Shown here: piece after piece, positions 18,259 through 27,720 of the stretch
Layout of the letters: every line of letters starts with the position of its first letter
Position numbering within the stretch: the stretch's first letter is position 1
The notes under the pieces: model-generated
Database searches by the model: none
Told to the model about the DNA's origin: nothing
What the model saw: only the letters and a program-made list of their open reading frames with translations
Assembly (NCBI RefSeq): GCF_003205295.1
Contig: NZ_QJRP01000007.1
Location: forward strand, 124,001 to 188,000
DNA: 64,000 nucleotides
DNA from: Pseudomonas mosselii
GTDB lineage: Bacteria; Pseudomonadota; Gammaproteobacteria; Pseudomonadales; Pseudomonadaceae
Direction of reading: 5' to 3'
Translations under genes and position numbers: made by a program

Positions 18259-18371
18259 AAATCCGGGGGCTGCTTTGCAGCCCTTTCGCGGCACAAGGCC
18301 GCTCCTACAGGAGTATGCAGTTCCCTGTAGGAGCGGCCTTGTGCCGCGAAAGGGGCGCAAAGCGCCCCCAT
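18259..18371. repeat. REPIN (outward order)
   Basis: Here the two REP arms occur in the opposite order from neighbouring REPINs. CGCGGCACAAGGCCGCTCCT comes first and AGGAGCGGCCTTGTGCCGCG second, with a 19-base spacer containing CAGTTCCC. It lies between the BolA gene and trhO. Confidence 0.8.
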
Positions 18372-18431
18372 GCTTTTTATGTCAAACCCGGTCCGCCCCT
18401 TACGAGGGCAACCACCAGGAGTTTCAGATTC

Positions 18432-19364
18432 ATGACCCAACCGATCGTCGTGGCGGCGCTGTACAAGTTCGTCACCCTGGAAGACTACGTCGAACTGCGC
18501 GAGCCGCTGCTCAAGGCCATGGCCGACAACGGCGTCAAAGGCACCCTGCTGCTGGCTAACGAAGGCATCAACGGCACGGTCTCGGCCACCCGTGAAGGCA
18601 TCGACGCGCTGCTGGCCTGGCTGCGTAGCGACCCACGCCTGGTGGATGTCGACCATAAAGAATCGTACTGCGACGAGCAGCCGTTCTACCGCACCAAGGT
18701 CAAGCTCAAGAAAGAGATCGTCACCCTCGGCGTGCCGGGCGTGGACCCGAACAAGGCGGTCGGTACCTACGTCGATCCGAAAGACTGGAACGCCTTGATC
18801 AGCGACCCGGAAGTGCTGCTGATCGACACCCGCAACGACTACGAAGTGGCCATCGGCACCTTCAAGGGCGCCATCGACCCGAAGACCGAGACCTTCCGCG
18901 AGTTTCCCGACTACATCAAGGCCAACTTCGACCCGAGCAAGCACAAGAAGGTCGCCATGTTCTGCACCGGTGGCATCCGCTGCGAGAAGGCCTCCAGCTA
19001 CATGCTCGGTGAGGGCTATGAAGCCGTCTATCATCTTAAGGGCGGCATCCTGAAATACTTCGAGGAAGTAGCCCAGGAAGAAAGCCTCTGGGACGGCGAC
19101 TGTTTCGTCTTCGACAACCGGGTCACCGTGCGTCACGACCTGAGCGAGGGCGAGTACGACCAGTGCCACGCCTGCCGCCACCCGATCGACGTGAAGGACC
19201 GGGAGTCGGAGCACTATTCGCCAGGCGTGAGCTGCCCGCATTGCTGGGACAGCCTGAGCGAGAAGACCCGGCGCAGCGCCATCGACCGCCAGAAGCAGAT
19301 TGAACTGGCCAAGGCGCGCAACCAGCCACACCCGATCGGCTACAACTACAAAGCCGAGGCCTGA
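18432..19364 (+). CDS. trhO: tRNA uridine(34) hydroxylase TrhO (rhodanese domain)
   Basis: The product has 310 residues and belongs to the UPF0176/YceA family. An N-terminal ferredoxin-like domain (about 5-100) precedes a rhodanese domain with the loop [10 protein letters not shown] at 177-186. C178 is the expected persulfide cysteine, and C184 is also conserved. A cysteine-rich C-terminal part follows (CHACRHPI and SCPHCWDS), possibly a metal site. TrhO installs 5-hydroxyuridine at tRNA wobble positions using oxygen. The start ATG 18432 gives [13 protein letters not shown], the family start; the frame is open upstream through a REPIN. The next gene follows after 3 bases. Confidence 0.93.
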   Translation: MTQPIVVAALYKFVTLEDYVELREPLLKAMADNGVKGTLLLANEGINGTVSATREGIDALLAWLRSDPRLVDVDHKESYCDEQPFYRTKVKLKKEIVTLGVPGVDPNKAVGTYVDPKDWNALISDPEVLLIDTRNDYEVAIGTFKGAIDPKTETFREFPDYIKANFDPSKHKKVAMFCTGGIRCEKASSYMLGEGYEAVYHLKGGILKYFEEVAQEESLWDGDCFVFDNRVTVRHDLSEGEYDQCHACRHPIDVKDRESEHYSPGVSCPHCWDSLSEKTRRSAIDRQKQIELAKARNQPHPIGYNYKAEA

Positions 19365-19367
19365 TGC

Positions 19368-20000
19368 ATGTCCGCACGCCTGCTCTATGTGATGGATCCG
19401 ATGTGCTCCTGGTGCTGGGGCTTCGCTCCGGTGGCCGAGGCGCTGATTGCCCAGGCCCGTGAGGCGGGTGTCGTCACCCGCCTGGTGCCTGGCGGTCTGC
19501 GCAGCGGTGGCAGCGCCCTGGATGCCTCGACCCGCAAGTACATCCTCGAGCACTGGCAGGCGGTGCATGACGCCACCGGGCAGCCGTTTCGTTTTGACGG
19601 CGCGATGCCCGACGGCTTTGTCTACGACACCGAGCCTGCGTGCCGCGCATTGGTCGCGGCGCGTGAGCTGGACGACAAGCGGGCCTGGACGCTGCTCAAG
19701 CTGATCCAGCGCTCGTTCTACGAGCAGGGGCTGGATGTCACCCGCGCCCCGCAGCTGGTGGAGCTGGCCGAACAGGCCGGTTTCGACCGCGAGTCGTTCT
19801 CGCAGTGCTTCACCAATGCCGATACCCGCGCCGCCACCAGCGCCGACTTCGGCTGGGTACAGGACCTGGGCATTGCCGGTTTCCCCACGCTGCTGGCCGA
19901 GCGCAATGGTCAGCTGGCCCTGCTGACCAACGGCTACCAGTCGCTGGACAGCCTGCAGCCGCTGCTCGGCCGCTGGCTGCAGCAGGCCGCCTGTGCTTGA
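19368..20000 (+). CDS. DsbA-family (FrnE-like) protein
   Basis: The product has 210 residues. The active-site motif CSWC is at residues 13-16, directly after the first beta strand (LLYVMDPM), and the DsbA-type helical insertion and a cis-proline loop (GIAGFPTLL) are recognisable. No signal peptide is present, so it is a cytoplasmic member of the DsbA/FrnE group rather than a periplasmic oxidase. The redox partner is unknown. It follows trhO by 3 bases and overlaps the ABC exporter start by 8 bases, so the three genes are probably one operon. Confidence 0.87.
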   Translation: MSARLLYVMDPMCSWCWGFAPVAEALIAQAREAGVVTRLVPGGLRSGGSALDASTRKYILEHWQAVHDATGQPFRFDGAMPDGFVYDTEPACRALVAARELDDKRAWTLLKLIQRSFYEQGLDVTRAPQLVELAEQAGFDRESFSQCFTNADTRAATSADFGWVQDLGIAGFPTLLAERNGQLALLTNGYQSLDSLQPLLGRWLQQAACA

Positions 20001-21825
20001 CCTGCCAGGGTCGCCAGACCCTGTGCCAGGGAAGTCCCCCGCTGTGCCTGATCGCCTGAGCTGGGCGGAAATCCGCCGCCTGGCCCTGCACCACAAGAAG
20101 GCTTTGTGGACTGCCAACCTGGTAGCCGTGCTCGCCGCCCTGTGCAGTGTGCCGATCCCGTTGCTGCTGCCGCTGCTGGTGGACGAAGTGCTGCTGGGCC
20201 ATGGTGACGCCGCGCTTAAGTGGATGAACAACTTCCTGCCCGCTGGCTGGCAGGTGGCCGCGGGCTATATCGGCCTGATGCTCTGCGCCACCTTGGGCCT
20301 GCGCCTGGCGGCGCTGGCGTTCAACGTGGTCCAGGCCAAGCTGTTCGCCGGCCTGGCCAAGGACATCGTCTACCGCCTGCGTATCCGCCTGATCGAGCGG
20401 CTCAAGCGCATTTCGCTCAAGGAATATGAAAGCCTGGGCAGCGGTACGGTGACCACCCACCTGGTCACCGACCTGGACACCCTCGACAAGTTCGTCGGCG
20501 AAACCCTCAGCCGCTTCCTGGTGGCGGTGCTGACGCTGACCGGCACCGCCGCCATCCTGATCTGGATGCACTGGCAGCTGGCGCTGCTGATCCTGCTGTT
20601 CAACCCGCTGGTGATCTTCTTCACCGTGCAGTTGGGCAAGCGCGTCAAGCACCTGAAGAAACTCGAGAACGACAGCACCGCGCGCTTCACCCAGGCGCTG
20701 ACCGAGACCCTCGATGCGATCCAGGAAATCCGTGCCGGCAACCGCCAGGGCTATTTCCTCGGTCGCCTTGGCCTGCGTGCCCGCGAGGTGCGCGACTACG
20801 CGGTGGCCTCGCAGTGGAAGAGCGATGCCAGTGGTCGGGCCAGTGGCCTGTTGTTCCAGTTCGGCATCGATATCTTCCGCGCCGCGGCGATGCTCACCGT
20901 ACTGTTCTCCGACCTGTCGATCGGCCAGATGCTGGCGGTATTCAGCTACCTGTGGTTCATGATCGGCCCGGTGGAGCAGTTGCTGAACCTGCAATATGCC
21001 TACTACGCCGCCGGCGGCGCGCTAAGCCGCTTGAACGAGCTGCTGGCGCGGGCCGACGAGGCGCAGTACCCCGCGGGCAGCGACCCGTTCGCCGGGCGCG
21101 ACACGGTCGGTATCGAGGTGCGCGACCTGTGCTTCGCCTACGCCGACGAGCCGGTGCTGGATCAGCTGAACCTGGCCATCGCCCCGGGCGAGAAGGTTGC
21201 CATCGTCGGCGCCAGCGGCGGTGGCAAGAGTACCCTGGTGCAGTTGCTGCTGGGGTTGTACAGCGCCCAGGCCGGGACCATCCGCTTCGGCGGCGCGAGC
21301 CTGCAGGAGATCGGCCTGGAAACCCTGCGCGAGAACGTCGCGGTGGTGCTGCAGCACCCGTCGCTGTTCAACGACAGCGTGCGCGCCAACCTGACCATGG
21401 GGCGCGATTGCAGCGACGATGCCTGCTGGCACGCGTTGCGCATCGCCCAGCTGGACGCCACCATCGCCGCGCTGCCCCAGGGCCTGGACAGCATCGTCGG
21501 GCGTTCCGGCGTGCGCCTGTCCGGCGGCCAGCGCCAGCGCCTGGCGATCGCCCGCATGGTGCTGGCCGAGCCCAAGGTGGTCATCCTCGACGAGGCCACC
21601 TCGGCGCTGGACGCCGCCACCGAGTACAACCTGCACCAGGCCTTGGCGCGCTTCCTCAGTGGCCGCACCACACTGATCATCGCCCACCGCCTGTCGGCGG
21701 TGAAGCAGGCCGATCGGGTGCTGGTGTTCGACGGCGGTCATGTCGCCGAGGACGGCGGCCACCAGCAATTGATCGCCGAGGGCGGCCTGTACGCCAAGCT
21801 TTACGGTCACCTGCAGCAGACCTGA
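19993..21825 (+). CDS. ABC exporter half-transporter (MsbA/LmrA-like)
   Basis: The product has 610 residues with six membrane helices in the first 330 residues. An ATPase domain follows with Walker A GASGGGKST (about 405-413), signature LSGGQ (about 505), Walker B VVILDEATS (about 525) and the H-loop IIAHRLS. Membrane and nucleotide domains on one chain indicate a homodimeric type IV exporter. The start is GTG 19993, overlapping the dsbA-like stop; a later start near residue 18 (VPDRLSWAEIRRL) is possible. The substrate cannot be told. It resembles toxin- or lipid-exporting members more than MsbA itself, which normally neighbours lpxK; this is inference. Confidence 0.88.
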   Translation: MLDLPGSPDPVPGKSPAVPDRLSWAEIRRLALHHKKALWTANLVAVLAALCSVPIPLLLPLLVDEVLLGHGDAALKWMNNFLPAGWQVAAGYIGLMLCATLGLRLAALAFNVVQAKLFAGLAKDIVYRLRIRLIERLKRISLKEYESLGSGTVTTHLVTDLDTLDKFVGETLSRFLVAVLTLTGTAAILIWMHWQLALLILLFNPLVIFFTVQLGKRVKHLKKLENDSTARFTQALTETLDAIQEIRAGNRQGYFLGRLGLRAREVRDYAVASQWKSDASGRASGLLFQFGIDIFRAAAMLTVLFSDLSIGQMLAVFSYLWFMIGPVEQLLNLQYAYYAAGGALSRLNELLARADEAQYPAGSDPFAGRDTVGIEVRDLCFAYADEPVLDQLNLAIAPGEKVAIVGASGGGKSTLVQLLLGLYSAQAGTIRFGGASLQEIGLETLRENVAVVLQHPSLFNDSVRANLTMGRDCSDDACWHALRIAQLDATIAALPQGLDSIVGRSGVRLSGGQRQRLAIARMVLAEPKVVILDEATSALDAATEYNLHQALARFLSGRTTLIIAHRLSAVKQADRVLVFDGGHVAEDGGHQQLIAEGGLYAKLYGHLQQT

Positions 21826-21838
21826 GCCACTTACGTCC

Positions 21839-21946
21839 GTGTAGGAGCGGCCTTGTGTCGCGTACGGGCTCTGGATCTCGAGTCTGGCTCAGGATTGCCG
21901 GGGGCCGCTCTGCGGCCCTTTCGCGACACAAGGCCGCTCCTACAGG
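21839..21946. repeat. REPIN
   Basis: A REP pair (GTAGGAGCGGCCTTGTGTCG and CGACACAAGGCCGCTCCTAC) lies immediately after the ABC exporter stop. The left arm has a degenerate inner palindrome. Confidence 0.85.
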
Positions 21947-22058
21947 CGCTGCGACCCTTTCCCCGTCATCAAAAACCACGCCACAGGCATGGCAAATGGC
22001 CTACGCTGTGCTTGTCTAGGTTGATTCGTGCCTTATCTGCCGCCATGACAGGGACTAC

Positions 22059-24515
22059 ATGAAGGGAAATCGGACTCTCGAAGCGCCAAGGCTGCTGGGT
22101 ATTATCTGGCCCTTCGTCGCCGTTGTGGTTTTCCAGGTACTGCTGGGCAGTCTGAGCCTTTATGCATTGTCCGCCGTGCGCGCCTATGTGGCGGGCGAAA
22201 GCCTGTGGTCCAAGGCGCAGAAGGACGCCATCTACTACCTCAATCTCTACGCCGACGACCGCGATCCGCTGACCTATGCCCGCTACCGCCGGGCCATCCT
22301 GGTGCCCCAGGGCGACCACAACCTGCGCCTGGCCCTGGATCGTCCCGAACCGGACCTGGACGCAGCGCGCCAGGGTGTGCTGCAGGGCGGCAACCACCCC
22401 GAGGATGTGGCCCGGATCATCTGGTTCTACCGCAACTTCCGTCATGTCAGCTATATGCAAACCGCCATCGATTACTGGGACATCGGTGACGATTACCTGC
22501 GCCAGCTCGACGTGCTGGCCCAGCAGATGCGCGAAGGCTTCGCCGGGGGCGCGATCGACCCGCACCAGGTGGCCAACTGGAAGGCGCGCATCGTCGCCAT
22601 CAATGACGGTGTGACCCCCGCCGCCAAGGCGTTCAGCGATGCCCTGGGCGAAGGCTCGCGGATGCTGCTCAAGGTGCTGATGCTCACCAACCTGGCCACC
22701 GCGCTGTTCCTGATCGCCATGGCCTGGCGGCGTTCGAGCAAGCTGCTGGCCCAGCGCCAGGCGTTCGCCAGCGCGCTGCAGGAGGAGAAGGAGCGGGCGC
22801 AGATCACCCTGGAATCCATCGGCGATGCGGTGATCACCGCCGATGTCGACGGTTGCATCAGCTATATGAACCCGGCCGCCGAGCAGTTGACCCACTGGCA
22901 AGCGGTGCAGGCCCAGGGCCTGCCGCTGGCGGCGTTGTTCAGCCTGCTCGACGAGAATGCCGAGGGCGACAGCCTGACGCTGGTCGAGCAGGTGCTCAGT
23001 GGCAGCCTCAAGGGCGGCGCCGAGCATGCCCGGCTGATCCAGCGCCTGGACGGCAGCACGGTGTCGGTCAACCTGGTGGGCTCGCCCATCCTCACCGAAG
23101 GACAGGTCAGTGGCATCGTCGTGGTGTTGCACGACATGACCCAGGAGCGCCAGTACATCGCCAACCTGTCCTGGCAGGCGACCCACGACGCCCTGACCGG
23201 GCTGGCCAACCGCCGCGAGTTCGAATATCGCCTGGAGCAGGCGCTCAACGGCCTGGCCCGCCAGGCCGGGCGCCATTCGCTGATGTTCCTCGACCTCGAC
23301 CAGTTCAAGCTGGTCAACGACACCTGCGGCCATGCCGCCGGCGACGAACTGCTGCGGCATATCTGCGCGGTGCTGCAGTCGGGCCTGCGCGAGGGCGACA
23401 CCCTGGCGCGCCTGGGTGGCGACGAGTTCGGCGTGCTTCTGGAAAACTGCCCGCCAGAGCAGGCCGAGCGCATTGCCGAGCAGTTGCGCCAGGCCGTGCA
23501 GAGCCTGCATTTCGTGTGGAAAGGGCGCCCCTTCGTGACCACGGTCAGCATCGGCCTGGTGCACATCGCCCAGGCGCCAAGCACCCTGGAGGCATCGTTG
23601 CGCGCGGCGGACATGGCCTGCTACATGGCCAAGGAAAAGGGCCGCAACCGGGTCCAGGTGTATCACGCCGACGACAGCGAGCTGTCCATGCGCTTTGGCG
23701 AGATGGCCTGGATCCAGCGGCTGCATGTGGCGCTGGAGGAAAACCGCTTCTGCCTCTACGCCCAGGAGATCGCGCCCCTTCACCCCCACGAGGGGCCCGG
23801 GCATATCGAGATCCTCCTGCGCCTGCACGACGAAAGCGGGCGCACCATCCTGCCCGACAGTTTCATCCCCGCAGCGGAGCGCTATGGCCTGATGACCGCG
23901 CTCGACCGCTGGGTGGTGCGCAGCGTGTTCCAGGTGATCCGCCAGTGCCTGGATGAAGGTCGGGAGGGCCCCCTGGCGATGTGTGCCATCAATTTATCGG
24001 GTTCGAGCATCGGCGACGACAAGTTCCTCGAGTACCTGCAGCGCCTGTTCGGCGAGTTCGACATCCCGCCACGGCTGATTTGTTTTGAAATCACCGAAAC
24101 CAGCGCCATTGCCAACCTGGGCAGCGCGATCCGATTCATCAATGAATTGAAAGGACTGGGCTGCAAATTCTCCCTCGACGACTTCTGCGCCGGAATGTCG
24201 TCATTCGCCTATTTGAAGCATTTGCCTGTAGACTTCCTGAAGATCGACGGAAGTTTCGTCAAGGACATGCTCGATGACCCGATCAACCGGGCGATGGTCG
24301 AAGTGATCAATCACATCGGTCACGTCATGGGCAAGCGGACCATTGCCGAGTTCGTCGAGACGCCGCTGATCGAGCAGGCTTTGCAGGAGATCGGCGTGGA
24401 CTACGCCCAGGGATACCTCATCGAACGCCCGCAGGTCTTCACCTGCGACAGCCTGCAGCGCCAACGGATTGCCGCGAGGCCCCTTCTGCACCGGGCGCCG
24501 GGGACCTTTCGCTGA
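22059..24515 (+). CDS. Membrane PAS-GGDEF-EAL cyclic-di-GMP protein
   Basis: The product has 818 residues. A transmembrane segment (14-38), a periplasmic domain (about 40-203) and a second membrane segment (204-224) precede a PAS domain (about 247-362), a GGDEF domain (about 373-535) and an EAL domain (about 548-795). The cyclase motif GGDEF at 453-457 is intact, with an inhibitory site RxxD at 444-447. The phosphodiesterase signature is EIL at 584-586 in place of EAL, but DDF (707-709), the E680 region and E767 are kept, so it is probably active. The architecture resembles RbdA, the biofilm-dispersal phosphodiesterase of P. aeruginosa; that comparison is from memory. The TenA-like gene follows 38 bases later. 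Confidence 0.9.
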   Translation: MKGNRTLEAPRLLGIIWPFVAVVVFQVLLGSLSLYALSAVRAYVAGESLWSKAQKDAIYYLNLYADDRDPLTYARYRRAILVPQGDHNLRLALDRPEPDLDAARQGVLQGGNHPEDVARIIWFYRNFRHVSYMQTAIDYWDIGDDYLRQLDVLAQQMREGFAGGAIDPHQVANWKARIVAINDGVTPAAKAFSDALGEGSRMLLKVLMLTNLATALFLIAMAWRRSSKLLAQRQAFASALQEEKERAQITLESIGDAVITADVDGCISYMNPAAEQLTHWQAVQAQGLPLAALFSLLDENAEGDSLTLVEQVLSGSLKGGAEHARLIQRLDGSTVSVNLVGSPILTEGQVSGIVVVLHDMTQERQYIANLSWQATHDALTGLANRREFEYRLEQALNGLARQAGRHSLMFLDLDQFKLVNDTCGHAAGDELLRHICAVLQSGLREGDTLARLGGDEFGVLLENCPPEQAERIAEQLRQAVQSLHFVWKGRPFVTTVSIGLVHIAQAPSTLEASLRAADMACYMAKEKGRNRVQVYHADDSELSMRFGEMAWIQRLHVALEENRFCLYAQEIAPLHPHEGPGHIEILLRLHDESGRTILPDSFIPAAERYGLMTALDRWVVRSVFQVIRQCLDEGREGPLAMCAINLSGSSIGDDKFLEYLQRLFGEFDIPPRLICFEITETSAIANLGSAIRFINELKGLGCKFSLDDFCAGMSSFAYLKHLPVDFLKIDGSFVKDMLDDPINRAMVEVINHIGHVMGKRTIAEFVETPLIEQALQEIGVDYAQGYLIERPQVFTCDSLQRQRIAARPLLHRAPGTFR

Positions 24516-24553
24516 ACAACGCCCGGAAATCACAGGGAATCAAGGAGCTGACA

Positions 24554-25339
24554 GTGATCGACGCGTTCGTAAGGATCGGACCATTGATGGATCCGGCCAG
24601 TTATCCGCAGTGGGCCCAACAACTGATAGAGGATTGCCGCGAAAGCAAGCGCCGTGTGGTGGAGCATGAGTTCTACCAGCGACTGCGCGATGGCCAGCTC
24701 AAGCAGTCGACCATCCGCCAGTACCTGATCGGCGGCTGGCCGGTGGTCGAGCAGTTTTCTCTCTACATGGCCCACAACCTCACCAAGACCCGCTACGCCC
24801 GACATCCTGGCGAAGACATGGCGCGTCGCTGGCTGATGCGCAACATCCGGGTCGAGCTCAACCATGCCGACTACTGGGTGCACTGGTGCCAAGCCCATGG
24901 CATCCACCTGCATGAGCTGCAGTCCCAGGAGGTGCCGCCGGAGCTCAACGGCCTCAACGACTGGTGCTGGCGAGTGTGCGCCACCGAGTCGCTGGCCATC
25001 GCCATGGCGGCCACCAATTACGCCATCGAAGGTGCCACCGGCGAGTGGTCGGCAGTGGTCTGCGCCGAGGACACCTACGCCCAGGGCTTCCCCGAGGACA
25101 CCCGCAAGCGTGCGATGAAGTGGCTGAAGATGCATGCGCAGTACGATGACGCACACCCGTGGGAGGCGCTGGAGATCATCTGCACCCTGGCGGGCGAGAG
25201 CCCGACGCTGGGGCTGCGCACCGAGCTGCGCCGGGCGATCTGCAAGAGCTACGACTGCATGTTCCTGTTCCTGGAACGTTGCATGCAGCTCGAAGGGCGC
25301 CAGCAGGGGCGTCTGCGCCCGGCGTTGGCGGCGGGCTGA
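24554..25339 (+). CDS. TenA/PqqC-like helical protein
   Basis: The product has 261 residues, all helical in pattern, with conserved HEFY, EL(N)HADYW and HPWEALEI segments. These are the hallmarks of the TenA/PqqC/haem-oxygenase-like fold, whose members include thiaminases, PQQ synthase and di-iron oxidases. Which of these this is cannot be decided; an annotation as a transcriptional regulator would rest only on the old TenA name. GTG 24554 is favoured because AAGGAG lies at 24542-24547; ATG 24587 (MDPASYP) is the alternative. It follows the GGDEF-EAL gene closely and is convergent with yciK. Confidence 0.8.
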   Translation: MIDAFVRIGPLMDPASYPQWAQQLIEDCRESKRRVVEHEFYQRLRDGQLKQSTIRQYLIGGWPVVEQFSLYMAHNLTKTRYARHPGEDMARRWLMRNIRVELNHADYWVHWCQAHGIHLHELQSQEVPPELNGLNDWCWRVCATESLAIAMAATNYAIEGATGEWSAVVCAEDTYAQGFPEDTRKRAMKWLKMHAQYDDAHPWEALEIICTLAGESPTLGLRTELRRAICKSYDCMFLFLERCMQLEGRQQGRLRPALAAG

Positions 25340-25343
25340 AGCG

Positions 25344-25391
25344 ATCGCGGGGCAAGTCGCATCGGCGCACCGATGCGGCTTGCCCCGCGAT
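25344..25391. terminator. Long inverted repeat between convergent genes (REP-type or bidirectional terminator)
   Basis: A 21-base arm (ATCGCGGGGCAAGTCGCATC plus G) pairs with CGATGCGGCTTGCCCCGCGA (plus T) with one G-U wobble around a six-base loop. It starts just after the TenA-like stop and ends just before the yciK stop. It differs from the GGCCTTGTG REP family. No clear T-run follows, so it may be a second REP family rather than an intrinsic terminator. Confidence 0.65.
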
Positions 25392-25396
25392 AAGCC

Positions 25397-26137
25397 TTAC
25401 TGGGCGTTCAGTGCCTGCCCGTTCACATCCTTGCTGTCCGGCCCCATCAGGTACAGGTACACCGGCATGATGTCCTCGGGCAGCGGGTTGTTCTGTGGGT
25501 TCTCGCTCGGGTAGGCCTGGGCGCGCATCGCCGTGCGCGTGGCGCCCGGGTTGATGCTGTTCGAACGCACCGGCGCCACGCCTTCCAGCTCGTCGGCCAG
25601 GGTCTGCATCAGCCCCTCGGTGGCAAACTTCGACACGCCATAGGCGCCCCAGTAGGCCCGGCCTTTGCGCCCGACGCTGCTGGAGGTGAACACCACCGAG
25701 GCGTCCTCCGACAGTTTGAGCAGCGGCAGCAGGGTGCTGGTCAGCATGAAGGTGGCGTTGACGTTGATGTGCATCACGCGCATGAAGTTGTCGCCCGACA
25801 GCTGCTCCAGCGGCGTGCGCGGGCCGATGATCGAGGCGTTGTTGAGGAGGCCGTCGAGGCGCCCGAACTGCTCCTCGATCATCACCGCCAGTTCGTCGTA
25901 CTGGTGGGGCAGGGCGGTTTCCAGGTTGAACGGGATCACCGCCGGCTGCGGGTGGCCGGCGGCCTCGATCTGGTCGTAGATCTCGTTGAGGTTGGCCTCG
26001 GTCTTGCCCAGCAGCAGCACGGTGGCGCCCAGGGCGGCGTAGGCCTTGGCGGCGGCGGCGCCGATGCCGCGGCCGGCGCCGGTGACCAGGATGATCCGGC
26101 CCTTGAGCAGGTCGGGGCGGGCGGTGTAGTCGAACAT
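25397..26137 (-). CDS. yciK: YciK-family short-chain oxidoreductase
   Basis: The product has 246 residues and is a classical SDR with TGAGRGIG near the N-terminus, NNAS in place of NNAG, and the catalytic S and YGVSK (TSSSVGRKGRAYWGAYGVSK in outline). Sequence and length match the YciK subgroup, whose physiological substrate is unknown. ATG 26137 gives the family start MFDYTARPDLLKG; the frame continues upstream to 26188 through the REPIN. It is downstream of mupP on the same strand, separated by 147 bases that hold a REPIN. Confidence 0.88.
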   Translation of the reverse strand: MFDYTARPDLLKGRIILVTGAGRGIGAAAAKAYAALGATVLLLGKTEANLNEIYDQIEAAGHPQPAVIPFNLETALPHQYDELAVMIEEQFGRLDGLLNNASIIGPRTPLEQLSGDNFMRVMHINVNATFMLTSTLLPLLKLSEDASVVFTSSSVGRKGRAYWGAYGVSKFATEGLMQTLADELEGVAPVRSNSINPGATRTAMRAQAYPSENPQNNPLPEDIMPVYLYLMGPDSKDVNGQALNAQ

Positions 26138-26165
26138 CGGTCTGTCCTTAAATCGGTTGCGATCA

Positions 26166-26273
26166 ATGGGGGCTGCTACGCAGCCCATCGCGACACAAGG
26201 CCGCTCCCACAGGCGACGGGTGCTCCTTGTGGGAGCGGCCTTGTGTCGCGATGGAGGGCGCAGCCCTCCCTGG
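26166..26273. repeat. REPIN (outward order)
   Basis: REP arms TCGCGACACAAGGCCGCTCC and GGAGCGGCCTTGTGTCGCGA occur in this order with outer palindromes GGGGGCTGCTACGCAGCCC and GAGGGCGCAGCCCTC. It lies between mupP and yciK. Confidence 0.85.
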
Positions 26274-26284
26274 TGCGCGAAGTT

Positions 26285-26962
26285 TCAGCAGCCGCACAGT
26301 GCGCTGTCGATCACCTTGCGCAGTTCCAGCGGGTGGTCCACCACCACGTCGGCGCCCCAGTTGTTGGGGTTGTCCTCTGGATGAATATAGCCATAGCGCA
26401 CCGCCGCGGTTCGGGTGCCGGCGTCGCGGCCGGACTCGATGTCGCGCAGGTCGTCGCCGACGAACAGCACGCTGGCCGGGTCCAGGTCCAGGGTCTTGCA
26501 CGCCAGTATCAGCGGCTCGGGGTCGGGCTTGCTGTTCTTCACGTGGTCCGGGCAGATCAGCAGGGCCGAGCGCTCGGCCAGGCCCAGGCGCTGCATGATC
26601 GGCTCGGCGAAGCGCACCGGCTTGTTGGTGACCACGCCCCACAGCAGGTTGCCTTTCTCGATGTCGGCCAGCAGCTCCGGCATGCCGTCGAACAGCTTGC
26701 TGTGCACCGCGCAATCGCGCTGGTAGCGCTCGAGGAATTCCAGGCGCAGGGCCTCGAAACCGTCGGCCTCGGGGTCCATGGCGAAGGTGGCGGCGACCAT
26801 GGCGCGGGCGCCGCCGGAGATCACCTCGCGGATGCGTGCGTCGTCGATGGCCGGCAGGCCGCGGTCGGCAAGCATCGCCTGGCAGATGGCGATGAAGTCC
26901 GGCGCTGTGTCCAGCAGGGTGCCGTCCATGTCGAAGAGTACTGCTCGCAGGCGCATGCTCAT
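26285..26962 (-). CDS. mupP: N-acetylmuramic acid 6-phosphate phosphatase (MupP), HAD family
   Basis: The product has 225 residues and is a HAD-superfamily phosphatase with DMDGTLLD near residues 11-18, a TNKP motif (about 115) and the acidic motif VGDDLRD. It would be called phosphoglycolate phosphatase by similarity alone. The position directly after ubiG is that of MupP in Pseudomonas (PA3172 and the putida orthologue, from memory), which dephosphorylates MurNAc-6-P in the anhydromuropeptide recycling bypass that gives intrinsic fosfomycin resistance. The start overlaps the ubiG stop in an ATGA-type junction, so the genes are translationally coupled. Confidence 0.85.
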   Translation of the reverse strand: MSMRLRAVLFDMDGTLLDTAPDFIAICQAMLADRGLPAIDDARIREVISGGARAMVAATFAMDPEADGFEALRLEFLERYQRDCAVHSKLFDGMPELLADIEKGNLLWGVVTNKPVRFAEPIMQRLGLAERSALLICPDHVKNSKPDPEPLILACKTLDLDPASVLFVGDDLRDIESGRDAGTRTAAVRYGYIHPEDNPNNWGADVVVDHPLELRKVIDSALCGC

Positions 26963-27657
26963 TCCTCGCGCAGGGTCTGGATCATGTAGTTGACGTCGAC
27001 GTCGTTGTTCAGCTTGTAGTGCTTGGTCAGCGGGTTGTAGGTCAGGCCGATGATGTCCTTGACCTCCAGGCCCGCGGCGCGGCTCCAGGCACCCAGCTCG
27101 GAGGGGCGGATGAACTTCTTGAAGTCATGGGTGCCGCGCGGCAGCATCTTGAGAATGTACTCGGCGCCGATGATCGCCAGCAGGTAGGCCTTGGGGTTGC
27201 GGTTGATGGTCGAGAAGAACACCTGGCCGCCCGGCTTGACCATGCGGTAGCAGGCGCGGATCACCGACGAAGGGTCGGGCACGTGCTCGAGCATCTCCAG
27301 GCAAGTGACCACGTCGAACTGTTCGGGCATCTCCTCGGCCAGGGCCTCGGCGGTGATCTGCCGGTATTCCACCGCCACGCCGGACTCCAGCTGGTGCAGC
27401 TGGGCCACCGCCAGTGGCGCCTCGCCCATGTCGATGCCGGTCACGGTGGCGCCGCGCTGGGCCATTGCCTCGCTGAGGATGCCGCCGCCGCAGCCGACGT
27501 CCAGCACTTTCTTGCCGGCAAGGGCGACGCGTTCGTCGATCCAGTTAACCCGCAGCGGGTTGATGTCGTGCAGTGGCTTGAATTCGCTCTCGCGGTCCCA
27601 CCAGCGGTGGGCCAGGGCTTCGAACTTGGCGATTTCGGCGTGGTCGACGTTGCTCAT
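26959..27657 (-). CDS. ubiG: Ubiquinone biosynthesis O-methyltransferase UbiG
   Basis: The product has 232 residues with SAM-binding motif [14 protein letters not shown] and the family start [21 protein letters not shown] in outline, where the FEALAxxWWD segment is typical of UbiG. The later segment [19 protein letters not shown] is also diagnostic. The enzyme performs both O-methylations in ubiquinone synthesis at the inner membrane. It lies between the methylthioadenosine deaminase gene (63 bases upstream) and mupP (4-base overlap), all on the minus strand. Confidence 0.95.
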   Translation of the reverse strand: MSNVDHAEIAKFEALAHRWWDRESEFKPLHDINPLRVNWIDERVALAGKKVLDVGCGGGILSEAMAQRGATVTGIDMGEAPLAVAQLHQLESGVAVEYRQITAEALAEEMPEQFDVVTCLEMLEHVPDPSSVIRACYRMVKPGGQVFFSTINRNPKAYLLAIIGAEYILKMLPRGTHDFKKFIRPSELGAWSRAAGLEVKDIIGLTYNPLTKHYKLNNDVDVNYMIQTLREE

Positions 27658-27720
27658 CTGAACAGTCCTCTGAAGCTTCTATGAAAGTGTCACGGGGCGC
27701 CAGCCGTGGCTGGCGCCCGG

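Noticed and set aside
17844..20231. A 795-codon open frame antisense to the BolA, trhO and dsbA-like genes
   Set aside because: It reads through a REPIN and over known gene families; a composition artefact.
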